Assembly (NCBI GenBank): GCA_028752905.1
Contig: JAQNBH010000010.1
Coordinates: 18,472,422 to 18,536,421, forward strand
From: Cladorhizidae sp. MBARI D1340-BT2
Taxonomy: Eukaryota > Porifera > Demospongiae > Poecilosclerida > Cladorhizidae
Length of the DNA stretch: 64,000 nucleotides
Direction: 5' to 3'
The notes under the pieces were generated by a model that saw only the letters and a program-made list of their open reading frames with translations, did not search any database and was not told the origin of the DNA. Position numbers and translations under genes: made by a program. Positions within the stretch are counted from its first letter, which is position 1. Every line of letters begins with the position of its first letter. Below, one piece after another: positions 10,640-22,346 of the stretch.

Positions 10640-11070
10640 GACCAGCGAATGACCGAGATTACGGCAGCAGTGAGGGGACAAGCGGATTGTCCTCGGATAG
10701 CCATGGCAGACCCATCTCCTCGGAGTCCCAAGCTCTCTTTGCTCAAGTTTCAGGAGGGCATTGATGATATGGGTGCCTTCCTGGACACTTTTGAGGCAAC
10801 GACCAGAGCTGGACGGTGGCCCAGAGACCAATGGACACTCTTCTTGAGAGGCTCATTGTCATAGTAGGACTCACTGCAGTAGCCATGATGGCAGCTGACA
10901 GACAGGGTGACTATGAAATGGTAGAATACCATATCTTCATCGAAACCTTGCGAAGGCGAGCCTTTGACACCCCTTTCGATGCAGTACGCCCCGATGCCTG
11001 GCTGTCCCCACAGAGAAACATCAATATCCTTCACGGACACCTAATCAGGCATCTCTGCAGCCCCAGCTAG
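10640..11070 (+). pseudogene. Ty3/gypsy gag remnant
   Basis: Two overlapping frames give a gag-like protein. One reads PKLSLLKFQEGIDDMGAFLD followed by a 'F-E-x-x-x-R-x-x-W-P-x-x-Q-W' pattern, typical of gag from invertebrate gypsy elements. The other continues DYEMVEYHIFIETLRRRAF, the usual 'D-Y-x-x-V/M...L...F' helix. A frameshift near 10860 breaks it. No zinc knuckle was found. It belongs with the pol remnant at 12.6-14.1 kb, from which a minisatellite and a foreign LINE piece separate it. Confidence 0.65.
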
Positions 11071-11454
11071 TTTAGGAATGTCATCAGCCAGGGGTTTGAA
11101 AGTAAGTAGGTAGGGATGTTCAATGATTCCAGCGATCAAGAGACATGACTGATCTAAGGAGGGATGTTGAATTTAGGTTGATACCTGCAAAAAACTTGGG
11201 AGGGACGTTTTTTGCCAGGCCCAGTGTGACAAGCCCTCAGCAAGGCTAGACAGGGTCTCTCTCATAAGGTCATCAAAGGCAGAGTTGCTCAGTGAATGTG
11301 GGAGGGAGGAACGGGATCAGAGGGAAAAATTGAATTTTGGTACAGAGAGGCAAGACTGGAGGAGGAGTATTAATTTTGGAGTCCTCAAGGCCACACAGTT
11401 TGAACACATGTCCTGATCTGCTCCATTCTTTTCATAATAGTTGACTGACAGAAG
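11071..11454. other. Decayed interior of the gypsy element
   Basis: No open frame of note and no repeat was seen. By position it should be the gag-protease interval of the LTR element. Confidence 0.35.
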
Positions 11455-11970
11455 ACTATGGGACCAATAGGTGCACCAAGGAGAACAGGAGCCTGATCAC
11501 CCAGGAGACAGGAGCCTGATCACCGAGGACACAGGAGCCTGATCACCGAGGAAACAGGAGCCTGATCACCGAGGACACCGGAGCCTGATCACCGAGGAGA
11601 CAGGAGCCTGATCACCAAGGAGACCGGAGCCTGATCACCAAGGAGACAGGAGCCTGATCACCATGGAGACAGAGGAGACAGGAACCTGATCACCAAGGAG
11701 ACAGGAGCCTGATCACCAAGGAGACAGGAGCCTGATCACCAAAGAGACAGAAGCCTGATCACCAAGGAGACAGGAGCCTGATCACCAAGGAGACAGGAGC
11801 CTGATCACCAAGGAGACAGGAGCCTGATCACCAAGGAGACAGGAGCCTGATCACCAAGGAGACAGGAGCCTGATCACCAAGGAGACAGGAGCCTGATCAC
11901 CAAGGTGACAGGAGCCTGATCACCAAGGGGACAGAAGCCCTGATCACCAAGGAGACATGAGCCTGATCTT
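11455..11970. repeat. 23-bp minisatellite
   Basis: About 22 near-identical copies of GGAGACAGGAGCCTGATCAC plus CAA, interrupting the LTR retroelement. Confidence 0.95.
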
Positions 11971-11984
11971 GACGTGGGAATTTC

Positions 11985-12330
11985 TGGAGGAAGTGGGTTG
12001 TTGGCAGCATCTGTATCTCAAGGAAATCAAAGGAGAGATTTGGCCCTGTCTAGGTGCAGATCCCTGGTTGGGTCTTCTTCCTCCACTATCCTCAGAGCCA
12101 TCAGAAGTATTCTGGTGAGCCACACTGGGTCATTCAAATACCACATGTTGACCCAAATTTGGTACTTCTCTTTTTATTTTCTCAATGATGGGGTGAAGGG
12201 CGAAGGTAAAGAACAATGGGCCCAGATGATCCCTTTGCTGGACCCTGCACTTGCTGAGGGTAATGTTGTCCCTGAAGTGGTGGGGAGATTGGGAACTGTA
12301 GCAGAACTCACCCCAGGCCACCATCAGTGG
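11985..12330 (-). pseudogene. Reverse transcriptase fragment of the R2-like-tail LINE family
   Basis: On the minus strand, the frame 12324-12130 contains CRVQQRDHLGPLFFTFALHP, a worn version of the 'G-V-Q-Q-G-D-P-L-G-P-L-L-F' motif. After a frameshift WYLNDPVWLTRILLMALRIV gives the active-site region, with YLND replacing the catalytic Y-x-D-D. It then ends EEEDPTRDLHLDRAKSLL. Downstream motifs of the same family occur at 7.6-9.1 and 49.6-50.3 kb. This piece is inserted in, or fused to, the gypsy element on the opposite strand. Confidence 0.75.
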
Positions 12331-12639
12331 GATGCATGCTTACATTCCTGGTTGACGAAGTTGAAAGCATTGCAAAATCTAAAATTAGGGACCACAGAGA
12401 ATTGGGAATCTTCAAAGGTGCATGTGACCGAGTGCACAACAGTTGCATTAGTTGTACAGCCCGCTCTCACAGGGATGTAAGGATGTGGAGCGCCTCTTAT
12501 TGGACTACCTGAGAGAGGCAATTTGATCTGAGGCGACAGAGAATTTCACACACTGCGATTAGATGGTGGCTGCTCCTATTTTCAGGCACGCAGGGTGGCA
12601 CTGCAGAGATAGAACCTAAATAATAAGAAGATAGACTTC

Positions 12640-14110
12640 AAGGGTATCATTTCGTTTCCACCATGTTCATAAAACTTTGGGACTGCTACAGATATCATAA
12701 CATCCCGCAAGTTTTCATTGCAGCATGCGACAGTTATACTATGTCAGACTTCCCACAGAAGACCAATTGCACTTGCACATTGGCTAGCACCATATATAGT
12801 GGAGGGCTTTCACCAGGCATGCAAATATTTGTGGATGCATACTCATCCCTGTCAAGTTCCATTTGGCACAAGATGTGATTGAGTTTGCAGATTTTGAGAT
12901 CACAAAATTCCATGTGAATCCATGCACCAAATATCTGGATGGCATATGGAAGCCCCCAACACATCACAGACATCGGATCATGTTTTGGCCTAGCTAACAA
13001 GGTCAGACACTACGCATCTATAACAGAAAAAATGTACTCATTCAGAGACCTTCTGAAACCGAAAACACACTCCTGGGATTCTCAACTGCAGAAAATCTTT
13101 GGAAAATTCAAAAGAAACCATCGTTGAGGCGATCAAATATGGTGTGCGAATTTTTGATAAGGGCAGAAGGACATGCTTAACTACAGATTGGTCGAAGGAT
13201 GGGTTCGAATTTTTCCTCCTACGGAAACATTGCACATGTCAAGGGGGTAGCCCATTCAGCTGCCTGGATGGATGGAAGGTCACCCTCAGGAAGCTGTTTT
13301 GCACACATGCAGCTGTGCTAAATAAACATACCACTTTGTCCTTGGTTGTGTTGACTCCATAGTTGCAGTGAATCACCAACTGCTACACAAAATAATGTGA
13401 GACAGAAAACCAGAGGATATCAAGATCCCATGACCGCTCAATCTGAAGGAGAATACCCTCCCATTCAAATTTTGAATTGTTTACACCCCAGGGAAGAAAC
13501 ACTTGGCCATGGATGCCATGTATAGACACCCTATGGGACCCATGAACCCTGAAGAATTGGAGCTACTTGATGATGCTCATATAACTTTCATCTAGATACT
13601 CTTGGGAATCTGCACGATCAAAATTTCTCAGAGAGAACATTCTCGGAAAACTGCTCTCATGCAATGGACGAGATTCAGGATCAATTGGCCACCATCAATA
13701 CATAGGGAAGTGTTCAAGTCACTACATTACTGCCCACCAGAGCATGACTTTAATAACAGCAAGGATGGATATCTCCATTTTCTGGCCAGGTATCACCCCA
13801 CAGATAGCCTGCCTTTGAAAATGCTACGTGGACTGTAATAGAATTGCACGAAGCCAACCCAATTGCAACCCCTACCTCACCTATCAACCCGGAGTACCCC
13901 TTCCAGTGCATTTACTCGGATTGAACAAACTACCTGATCATCGTGGATAGATATTTGAATTGGCCAATTATCACAACAGATGGATCAATGGACCTTGTTG
14001 GAGGACTACCCAAGGAGTTTATGATATACGGCATTCCCGAGGAATTCTCTAGTGATGGTGGACAGAATTTATGACTACTGCCACCCACATATTCCTCAAG
14101 GCATGGTGAG
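12640..14110 (+). pseudogene. Ty3/gypsy pol remnant: RT end, RNase H, integrase
   Basis: Several short frames on the plus strand line up in pol order. RT palm/thumb: FADFEITKFH-type sequence near 12885 and VRHYASITEKMYSFRDLLKP at 13000. RNase H: RRTCLTTDWSKDGFEFFLL at 13165 with CTCQ...DGWKVTL, then HPREE/PGKKHLAMDAMYRHP (about 13490). Integrase: VDRYLNWPIITTDGS (about 13945) and YGIPEEFSSDGGQN (about 14020), covering part of the catalytic core. Many stops and frame changes show it is long dead. Protease and the N-terminal half of RT are missing or unrecognisable. Confidence 0.85.
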
Positions 14111-14329
14111 TCCAAGTTGTATCTTTTATGGTTCTGATATATAACACTTGAGAGGAGAGAGGAGTGGCACATGCATAAAGGCTTGGACTCAAGAGAGAGA
14201 GAGAACTTGGGTTTTAGCTAGAAAATAACCGGCAACTATAGGATGTGTTTTTGCCATTAGCTAGCTACAATTTCTGATTACCAACCTACCATACTGCTCC
14301 AGAGTCATTTGGCTTACCATTAAAGCTAC
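14111..14329. other. Intergenic between retroelement and hAT remnants
   Basis: No coding match was seen. A 3' LTR for the upstream element would be expected here, but no copy of 9832-10248 was found. Confidence 0.4.
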
Positions 14330-16060
14330 AGCCATTAATCATCCTTCTTTTAGTGTAGACTGCAAGTAATTGTTCAATCACCTGAGAGCAGATACTGATC
14401 TTTTGCAAGAACACAAACTGGGATTGTAGCAAAACAGTTTTAGCAATGTAGCTATATATGAGTTGGAGACAACAATTCTTTAAGGAGTCACTCAGTGTTT
14501 CTTGATGATCTTCTTATGGAACAAGCAGCCACTTGGACTTCCAGCGACAGACTTCTTCATCCACTATATTACAACTAGGAAGATTATCAGTGTAGAAACT
14601 AATTCCCTTTTCTATATTGCTAAATGATGAGCTATTGGTGATGTTTACAGGTAAAATCCCTCGAAGGGAAGCCGCTTGCTTACTGCGAGCTATGAATCTT
14701 GAAGATCTATAACTTATTAGGTGTCAAGGTAAGGAATAGAAACAGTTGGGTTTTTTAAAAGAAGTTCTCAACCGATGTAAATTCTGGGTTTGAACGATGC
14801 TGCTGGTGCTGACTTAAATATGGTATTGATTAGATACTCCCAAATTCTACTGTTATGTTCAAAAGTACTTTGGGAAGAACTATCAATGTCTTCCCTTGGC
14901 TCCTCACAGCATTGCATTACTGCAGACACACCAAACACTATGTCCGGCTTCTCGCCCTAAATTTTAACACAACCACTCCTTTCAAGTAGTGTAAGGAATG
15001 GTATAGTGTTACCATGGGAGCAATTCCTAAGATTTCATACGAGCAAGTGCACTCTTCTTATCTTCTGATGACAACCCTTCAATATATATGGGTATCCCCA
15101 TAGAACATTACCTTACACATCTTGATCAGGAATGGATGAGATATTCCCAGTCATCTATACTTTCAACCCGAGTTATACAGATATTAAGAAGTGCCACCCT
15201 ACTTGATGTTGTGTTCTGTGAAACAATAGCTTTGAGGAGCCCTTCCCTTTTTGCAGAATATTTTATCCACTTTAAATGTGGTCGATGCAGTTTCTGATGG
15301 ATGAAACTGAGCAAGCATTTAAGATGGCAAGATTGAGTGAATGGCTAGCACAATGAGTACAAAGTGTCTTGTGATGCCTTTCATGAAATCCTGCTTGAAC
15401 ACCTGCTGTTGCTCCACCATTGCTCCACTCATTGTAACAGCACCATCATATCCTTGGCCACACAAGTTGCTCAGAGATAAACCGAGATCCTCCACCATCG
15501 CCACTATTACATCAGCAGTGTCAACAGCTCTAACTCTTTCTAATTTGATAAAGGCTATATATAAATCTTCCCAAATGTTATATTCAGTCAAGACAAATGG
15601 GCAAATGCTAAACATTATGACAACTCACTTCATCTGCTATATAGAACAGAGAAAAATGCGGCCGTCTTCAATTCAGCAACAATACCAGACAAAATTAGAT
15701 CATAGCCAATGACGTTGATGACATCATTCTGTGAGGCAAAAGAAACGTGTTGCATTTTTAACCTTTGTACTATTGAGTTGGTTATAACCTCATGTCTGTC
15801 TCTGCATGATTTTTTTAGAAGTGCCAAATAATTTCCTGGATTTTTACTATGTTTGATATTTTCTACATCGCCTTGAAAAGCAAGGCCTTGTTTGGCCAGA
15901 AAAATTACTGCATGGACAATTTAATGAATGATGTGTTTGTTCTCATTCATTTATACTTGCAGAGCACTGTCAGCCATTGCATCCATGTGAGAAGCTGGAT
16001 TGTCAGCCATTGCCTTCGCATATTGAAGACATTATCGATAATAGCGAAGTGAAGAGTGGC
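14330..16060 (-). pseudogene. hAT transposase remnant (DUF4371 type)
   Basis: Reading the minus strand from about 16,050 downward, successive frames match a ZMYM/DUF4371-type hAT transposase. Pieces are AVIFLAKQGLAFQGD (about 15,910), NPGNYLALLKKSCRDRHEVI (about 15,830), the segment ending VAELKTAAFFSVL (about 15,650), LGLSLSNLCGQGYDGAVTMS (about 15,470, the diagnostic 'L-x-G-Q-G-Y-D-G-A' motif) and a worn C-terminal dimerisation region (SCKRSVSALR near 14,400). Frameshifts and stops are numerous. It resembles the shorter copy at 6.7-7.2 kb. Confidence 0.82.
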
Positions 16061-16654
16061 TACTAATGGCATTGCTCACTCCATTGAATATTTACAAAGA
16101 AGCCTTCGTCTCTAAGTCTTCTCTTAGTGCTATATATATAGCAAGGAGAAGTGAACATGGCCGACAAAATGAATGTGCACTGAAGCAGCCCAATGATATT
16201 GTATGCCCTTGATGTCAAATGATTGTAATGAGCTGTGCAAGAAAGATCAGAGGACGGAATAATTCATAGGACTTTGTGGGTAGATTTGACTGGGATATTG
16301 TGTTCGTAGATATGAAGATGAGGATATTAGAGGATCTCTTATGCAAAAAATTAAGCATACAAAACTCTGCCCACCAACCTGGACAATCACTTAACAGTGT
16401 CACAATTTGTTTCACTTCCTATCTTCACTTATTCTCTGCAATCTTTGTCCAAATAACATCCTTTCTCTCCTCCAGCTACAGCCCAGGTCCCCTCTTACTG
16501 TAACCGCTGCAACTACTACTTCCTCCCACCAGTTTCCTACCAAATTACAATGACCTTCTCAGTAATTAACTTGAACTCTCCATGTTTAGACTAGATGCTG
16601 TGGCCTTCAATCATCAGAATTGTAACATCGTATGTCAACTTAGAGTTTGTTGAC
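16061..16654. other. Intergenic, no feature recognised
   Basis: No open frame matched a family I know. It may include the upstream part of the hAT element. Confidence 0.4.
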
Positions 16655-16678
16655 AATTATTGCTTCGCAGCAATAATT
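16655..16678. repeat. Perfect 10-bp hairpin
   Basis: AATTATTGCT and AGCAATAATT flank the four-base loop TCGC. It sits at the left edge of the dispersed repeat that begins near 16,680. Confidence 0.7.
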
Positions 16679-16679
16679 A

Positions 16680-17000
16680 TATAAGAACGGGCTTCATGTC
16701 TGACACTGGTAAGTAAGATGGGATAGTATGATGGGATAGGTACTCGATGTGCTCAAGATTGCTTGCCACACGATGTTGGCAAGCGAAGTGAGCCCTCGAG
16801 TGTATGATAAACTTGGCGCGCATGACGAATGTGTCTAAAGTTTACGTAAATCGTCTTAGGGCCTACTCGGGGCTGCTGATGCGCTCCTGTGAACTGGCTT
16901 ACGGTTAAAATAGCACTACGGAATATGCCAGCTAGTAACAACAAACCCTGATCCTAATCAATCTATGAAAGCTCTCCAAAAGCATCCACAAAGGTCCCCA
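16680..17000 (+). repeat. Dispersed repeat R3, copy 1
   Basis: Shares long stretches with 21,490-21,865 in the same orientation, for example GTGCTCAAGATTGCTTGCCA, ACTTGGCGCGCA, AAAGTTTACGTAAATCG and AACATGCCAGCTAG-like ends. There are indels between the copies. Non-coding; class unknown. Confidence 0.8.
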
Positions 17001-17472
17001 TACCCCCAAAACATTATTTAATAAAAATTCGTGAAAATACATTCAAAGGATACACAAATAGCATAGTCTGCTAATGTTAAGGTACCCTGGTCATGAGTTA
17101 TGATAACAAGAAAAAAGATAACAAGAACAAAGGTGCAATGTAGTGCTTGAACGTGATGAGTGAATGGGTCTCTAGAGCTTCTTGAGATAAGTTGTTCCAC
17201 AAGGTGACAGAACCAGGTATATACAAAAGAAAACTTGAATGCCTGCGGCTTAGAATATGGTTGATTCAACCGTGGTATCGGTGCTGGGTTATTCTGCCTA
17301 TTAGTTTGACAATGAATACATCTTGAGGAAATAGCAGCTGGCATTTCATGATTTTGAATACCATACATAACAGCGATTCTCAAGAGATGGGCTTCCAATT
17401 TTAATAAATAGGTCCTGATAGTTGCAGGTCCACTGTTTCGTACAAATTTTGGGAGCAAACTTTTGGACTTTC

Positions 17473-17535
17473 TCAAGTTTCTCAACATCTCCGATTTGGT
17501 ATAATATACCAAATCGGAGATGTTGAGAAACTTGA
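17473..17535. repeat. Perfect palindrome, 31-bp arms
   Basis: Arms 17473-17503 and 17505-17535 are exact inverse complements around one central base. It lies inside the LINE coding region. Confidence 0.95.
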
Positions 17536-17542
17536 ATATGAA

Positions 17543-17609
17543 TCTGGAATATGCTGCTCCTGTTTGGGACCTATATTATAGGTCCCAAACAGGAGCAGCA
17601 TATTCCAGA
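17543..17609. repeat. Perfect palindrome, 33-bp arms
   Basis: Arms 17543-17575 and 17577-17609 are exact inverse complements around one central base, seven bases from the previous palindrome. The minus-strand copy of the right arm encodes the LINE motif LEYAAPVWDL. Confidence 0.95.
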
Positions 17610-19089
17610 CGCGGATGTACTAGGACATTGTACATCTCTAGCATGCTAGCGGCATCTTTAAAATTATAGAAACTCCTATATAATAGGAAATTAGTGCCTA
17701 GTTTTAATACAAATACCGTCTATATGTGCTGACCAAGATAGTTCCGAAGAGAGCAGCACACCAAGGTATTTGTAAGATTTTACTCGGTCCAAAGTTGTAC
17801 CATTTAGAACAAGTTTGGAAGGCCTTAATGGTTTCTTTTCCCTTGATATCATGATGGTCTTACACCTGGTTGGGTTAAAGGAAAGATTATTACAACAGAC
17901 CCAGTAGTTGATACGGTCAATGTCCAATTTGTAGACTCGAGAAGTCATTAATTGTTCCGATTTGTTTGTAAAGCAGATGTCATCAGCATAGATATTTACA
18001 TGTAGCTTCCTGTTACATAAGTAACTCCTTATCCAGGCTATTGTGAGACTGTCCAAACCACACTTTGTCAATTTGTCAAGCAGTGGCTGATGAGGAATTG
18101 AGTCAAACGCTTTCGTTAAATTTAAAAAAATATGGTGCATATCTCCTGGCCATATTCCAACATCTTAAGCCAATCATGTGTAACTGATATTAAAGCAGTT
18201 CCTGTTGATTTTCCATGTTGGAACCCCCATTGCTTGTCATGGACTGATGTATGTGGCATTCGAGCATCTTGCTATATAACTACTGACAAAAGTGAGACGG
18301 GTTGATAATTGGAGCACTCACTTCCCTTGTTTGATTTGGGGATAGGAACAAAAGAGGATGTTTTCCAACATTGGGAAGCACCCCCGAGTAATGGATAAGT
18401 TGAAAAGTTTTGTAAGAGATGGGGTAATGTTATATGATGATCCCTTTAGCATTTTTGCTGATATTCCATCTGGACCATTTGTATCTGTGCACAGGAACTT
18501 ATCTGTGCAAGGGATACAATTTTCACTGTCATAAACATTGTCCAGACTGAGATATAGGGGATATATAGCTGGTTGAAGCACTGCGAGAAAAATTCATTTA
18601 ACATATAGGCCTTGTCTAAGTCGGGATGGCAGACTTTTTTCTTGTCGAGATATTTTACTGTTTTCCAGAACTCTTTTTTTCTTTCTTTTTTTAAATTCTT
18701 GCCAGATAGTGTTGCCATAGTGTTGGATTTTATCCCAACTGTTTCGATATTTGACCCCTAAATTTTCTTGTTTGGATTTTATCAATAAATGTTTGGATAT
18801 TTCATCATTAGAAAATTGTTTGACATTTCATGCATATCAGACCATGTGCAGCCTATTTCAAAACCACTCTCTGTGAGTGTGGTCATTTTGTGGTCACCTG
18901 ATCTGTGCAGGAATATTCATGTGGTCACTTGGTCTGTGCATGCACTGTCTTGTGTTCACCCAGGTCTGTGCAGGAATATGCCTGCAGAGCCAAAACCCTA
19001 TGTGCATGCTCATGCATGAGCTATCTGGTTTAAGCCTGATTTGTGCAAGAGTTAGAATCTTTCACAGTGAGTGTCAGAGAGAGTTAGCG

Positions 19090-21055
19090 ATGGCATCTTC
19101 AGAACCCAGTACTTCAAGGTTACCAGAAGAAGATTCTTCAGATATGGATTCTGACTCTGATAATGAGGTTTCACAAATTGACATTGACAGTCAAATCTCT
19201 ACAACTATCACGTCTTCTAAGTCTGCAAAAAAGTGATTGTGTGTCTATCATAGACAGTATGCAAAGACTTTCCCATGGGCCACAACTTCGAGAAAGGGAT
19301 CTTCTTTTGCCTTCTGTATGAAGTGCTCTCGTGATATAAACCTTGGAAGAGGTGGTACTAGATATCTCAGGAGACATCAGGAAAATAAATGACACAAACA
19401 CTCAGAAAAAGATGGTGTGGGTGTACTGCCTCTACAGTCCTACTTTGGGCCAATAAGAGAGGAGTCTGAAATCCGTAAGTACTCTTCGTATATTTCCTTG
19501 GAGAGCACCAACTTGCCTTTCAATTGGGATCATTGTACCAAACTATTCAAGTTGATGTTTCCTGATTCTTCCATTGCTAAAGACTTCAAATGCAGTCGTA
19601 CTAAAGCAACAGCTGTGTTGAAAGTTATTGCCCAGAATTGTTGGAAAACCATTTCCGTAGCAGTTAGAGACTAAATACTTCAGCCTCCAAACTGATGAGA
19701 CAACTGATATTACTGTTACACAACAAGCTGCTATTATGCTTCGATTCTTCGATAACACCCAAGGAGAGGTGAGATGTGTCTTCTTTGCCCTAGAGAGTGT
19801 AGAGAGGGCAACTGCAGAGCTGCTATTTAACACAATCAATAAGCATTTTCAAGAGAATCAACTACCCTCCTTTATAATAATCTTGTCGGATTAGGTAAAG
19901 ATTGGGCCAATGTAATGTTGGGAGCACGAAATTTAGTGATGTCACGGTTACGATGTAAGCAGCCAGCTTTAGTTGCTCTTCATTGTCATTGTCACATAGC
20001 AGCACTAATAGCAAATGAGGCCTGCAAAGTCTTTCCTGATTGGAAGATCTGACAAGTGATGTATGGTATTATTTCCAGAAGAGCCTGCGACAGTTTGAAG
20101 AATTTAAGAGTTTTGTGGAATGCAAGCCACACAAGTTGTTAAAATCATGCCAAACACGATGGCTCAGTCTTGAAGCTTGTGTAAATCGTCGTATCGAGCA
20201 ATATGAAGCCTTACTCTCATACTTTCAAAGTACTGAGGATAAGCAGGCAGTAGTGAGAAGAGTAAAAATTGTACTTGAAAAGCCTCTGACCAAAGCTTAC
20301 TTGCTCTTTCTATGTTCTGCATTACCAATAATAAAGGCAATTGTTAATAATTTCAACAGGTACATGCAGCAGCAATCTCCAAATCTTCATGTTCTCTACC
20401 AAGAGCTCGATGGCTTAATACGAAAATTTCTGTTGCAGTTCATTTTTTAGTATGTGTGTGCTGCTGAACATGTTTCACAAGTGTATATTGATAACTCAGA
20501 AGAGTATCTCCCTTTACACGAAGTTTTCGTAGGTCACAACACACTATCATACCACAAAGAAGAGGATGGATTATCATCTGAAGATGAACATTTTTAGGGA
20601 GACTATCCAAGCTTGGTGGATTGCTGCAGCCAAGGGAGCTGTCAAACGATTACCTATTAGTCACAAGTTACTCTCCAATCTCAAATGGCTTCAACCAGGC
20701 TTACAACAATACAGTATGGCTGGTCAGGTGCTTGGTGCAGCAGAGTGTGTTCCTCAGGTAGTTCATGATGGTGACAAACCCAGCCTTCAAGAGGAATTTA
20801 TGGATTTCTGCAGCGTCGACATTACATGTACTTCCTAAATTCACGGCCCAAATCAAAGACTGCTTGGAAACTGAGTATCGCTACTCCACATTAGCAAAAC
20901 TCGCAAAAGCCGTTCTAGTTATACCCCATGGCAATGCTGATAACAAACGTTTATTCAGCCACATTGGTCTCAACAAAACGAAGCACAGAAACAGATTAGG
21001 AATTTCTACAGTGCAATTCAATGTTCCTAAAAAAAATGCTATGAATTTAAACTAA
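19090..21055 (+). pseudogene. hAT transposase pseudogene with BED-like finger
   Basis: ATG at 19090 starts an acidic, serine-rich leader. In the same frame, past a TGA at 19234, comes a BED-type finger (FCMKCSRDINLGRGGTRYL...H-x4-H) with a second stop in it. The core follows in shifting frames: YFSLQTDETTDITVTQQAAI (about 19,680), QPALVALHCHCHIAALIANE (about 19,960), HKLLKSCQTRWLSLEACVNR (about 20,140), LPISHKLLSNLKWLQPGLQQ (about 20,660) and the C-terminal dimerisation region HGNADNKRLFSHIGLNKTKH (about 20,930). Nearly full length but with at least two stops and several frameshifts, so inactive. This lineage differs from the minus-strand hATs nearby. Terminal repeats were not located. Confidence 0.87.
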
Positions 21056-21489
21056 ACACTGAACTATTAAAGACATGTGTAAATGCACTTTAGTATGTTA
21101 TTTCTCATGACATTGTTGTTTTATATTTGGATTACACCGGCAATAATTTGGATATTACCAAAAAAATTATAGCAACACTGCAGATATGATGACTTAGCAC
21201 TACATAGCAACCCTGCAACTTTATTTCTAAGTTTCTTATACTTGAACTTCTCATGTTGTTGTCGAGTTCTCATTGCAGCTGCATCCTGATTAACCTAATG
21301 ACAGGTTTGACAACTAAGGAACATTTTACTTGCCACTCACAAGTCCGGTGAGGAATGCATGTAGACATATTTCAGACAATTTCGCAGACCAGTTAACTGC
21401 AGACCAGACCAATGAATGTCTCTTTCTCCTAGTAAACTGTCCCAGTCAGATTCATTTGATCATTTCACTCAAAATCAGCAACACCATAC
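21056..21489. other. Intergenic, no feature recognised
   Basis: AT-rich stretch after the hAT pseudogene. No repeat or frame of note. Confidence 0.45.
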
Positions 21490-21865
21490 CTCCAAATTAC
21501 TCTAAATTGTTGCACGGACAGGTGAGAACGGGATGCATGGCTGACACAGGTAAGGATGATGGGATAGTTAGTTGGTTCATCCGGTGTGCTCAAGATTGCT
21601 TGCCACACAATGTTGGCAGCTCTCAGTGGAGTGTTTCAACTTGGCGCGCAAGACGAAATGTGTCGATTAATTAAAGTTTACGTAAATCGGGAATGATCGT
21701 CTTAGGGAATAGATACTAAGAGAACACTTGTTGGGGTTGCCATATGATCATATGAGCTCCTGTGAACTCGCTCACGGTTACCATATAGCACGACAGAACA
21801 TGCCAGCTAGAAATACGAGTAACAATAAACCCTGACTGATCAGTCTATGCAAGGTCTCCATAATT
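21490..21865 (+). repeat. Dispersed repeat R3, copy 2
   Basis: Second copy of the repeat at 16,680-17,000. A piece of its left end (GCACGGACAGGTGAGAA...GCATGGCT) recurs again at about 22,045-22,080, and AAAGCATCCGCATAGGTC near 22,005 matches the right end of copy 1. The right end has thus been duplicated or rearranged just upstream of Gene B. Confidence 0.8.
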
Positions 21866-22346
21866 TTATTGTATGCCCAGCTCTGCCAGCCCTTGGCAGT
21901 AGTCTTGTCAACTTCAGCTGAAACTGTGTTTCTTTTGTTTTGTCTTCTCACACTTTACATGTAAGCAACTATGCCTGTAGTTGTAAAGTTCAATATAATA
22001 ATAAAAGCATCCGCATAGGTCGCCCACCAAAAATAAATTAAATTGCTGCACGGACAGGTGAGAATGGGCTGCATGGCTTGATGATGGACATAGTTACTAA
22101 CGTCATGTTCTAGCTTTTTTCTTTTTCTTAGCTCGCCACTCGACCGCTAGCCACCAGGGGAGGGGGGGGGGGGTTCCTCGTTTCCCGTTTGAACCACATC
22201 ACTGCCACGCTGTTATTTGTAAAAATTATCGAACAAGGTGTCTGCAGCTCGATTATTACTACCGCCCCACAGTTTCCGAGCCACACTGCTTTTTGGTAGA
22301 GGGCGGTTCGGGGGGTCACTGGCTTGGTGTACACGAATTGTCAAGT

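Larger units (their letters stand above)
17020..18785 (-). pseudogene. CR1/jockey-like LINE, reverse transcriptase remnant
   Basis: Reading the minus strand downward: a lead-in with FFSQCFNQ (about 18,590), TNGPDGISAKMLKGSSYNIT (about 18,480), FQHGKSTGTALISVTHDWLK (about 18,210), LTKAFDSIPHQPLLDKLTKC (about 18,110), IYADDI (about 17,990, the catalytic Y-x-D-D), NYWVCCNNLSFNPTRCKTIM, YKYLGVLLSSELSW (about 17,760), RLEYAAPVWDL (about 17,600) and LEKVQKFAPKICTKQW (about 17,480). The 'G-V-P-Q-G-S-V-L-G-P' block expected just before YADD is missing, so there is an internal deletion of roughly 30-40 codons near 18,000. No endonuclease domain was seen. Two palindromes interrupt it at 17,473-17,609. 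Confidence 0.85.

Noticed and set aside
9832..14110. Endogenous retrovirus with envelope
   Set aside because: Only gag- and pol-like remnants of a Ty3/gypsy retrotransposon are visible; nothing resembling an envelope gene was seen downstream of integrase.
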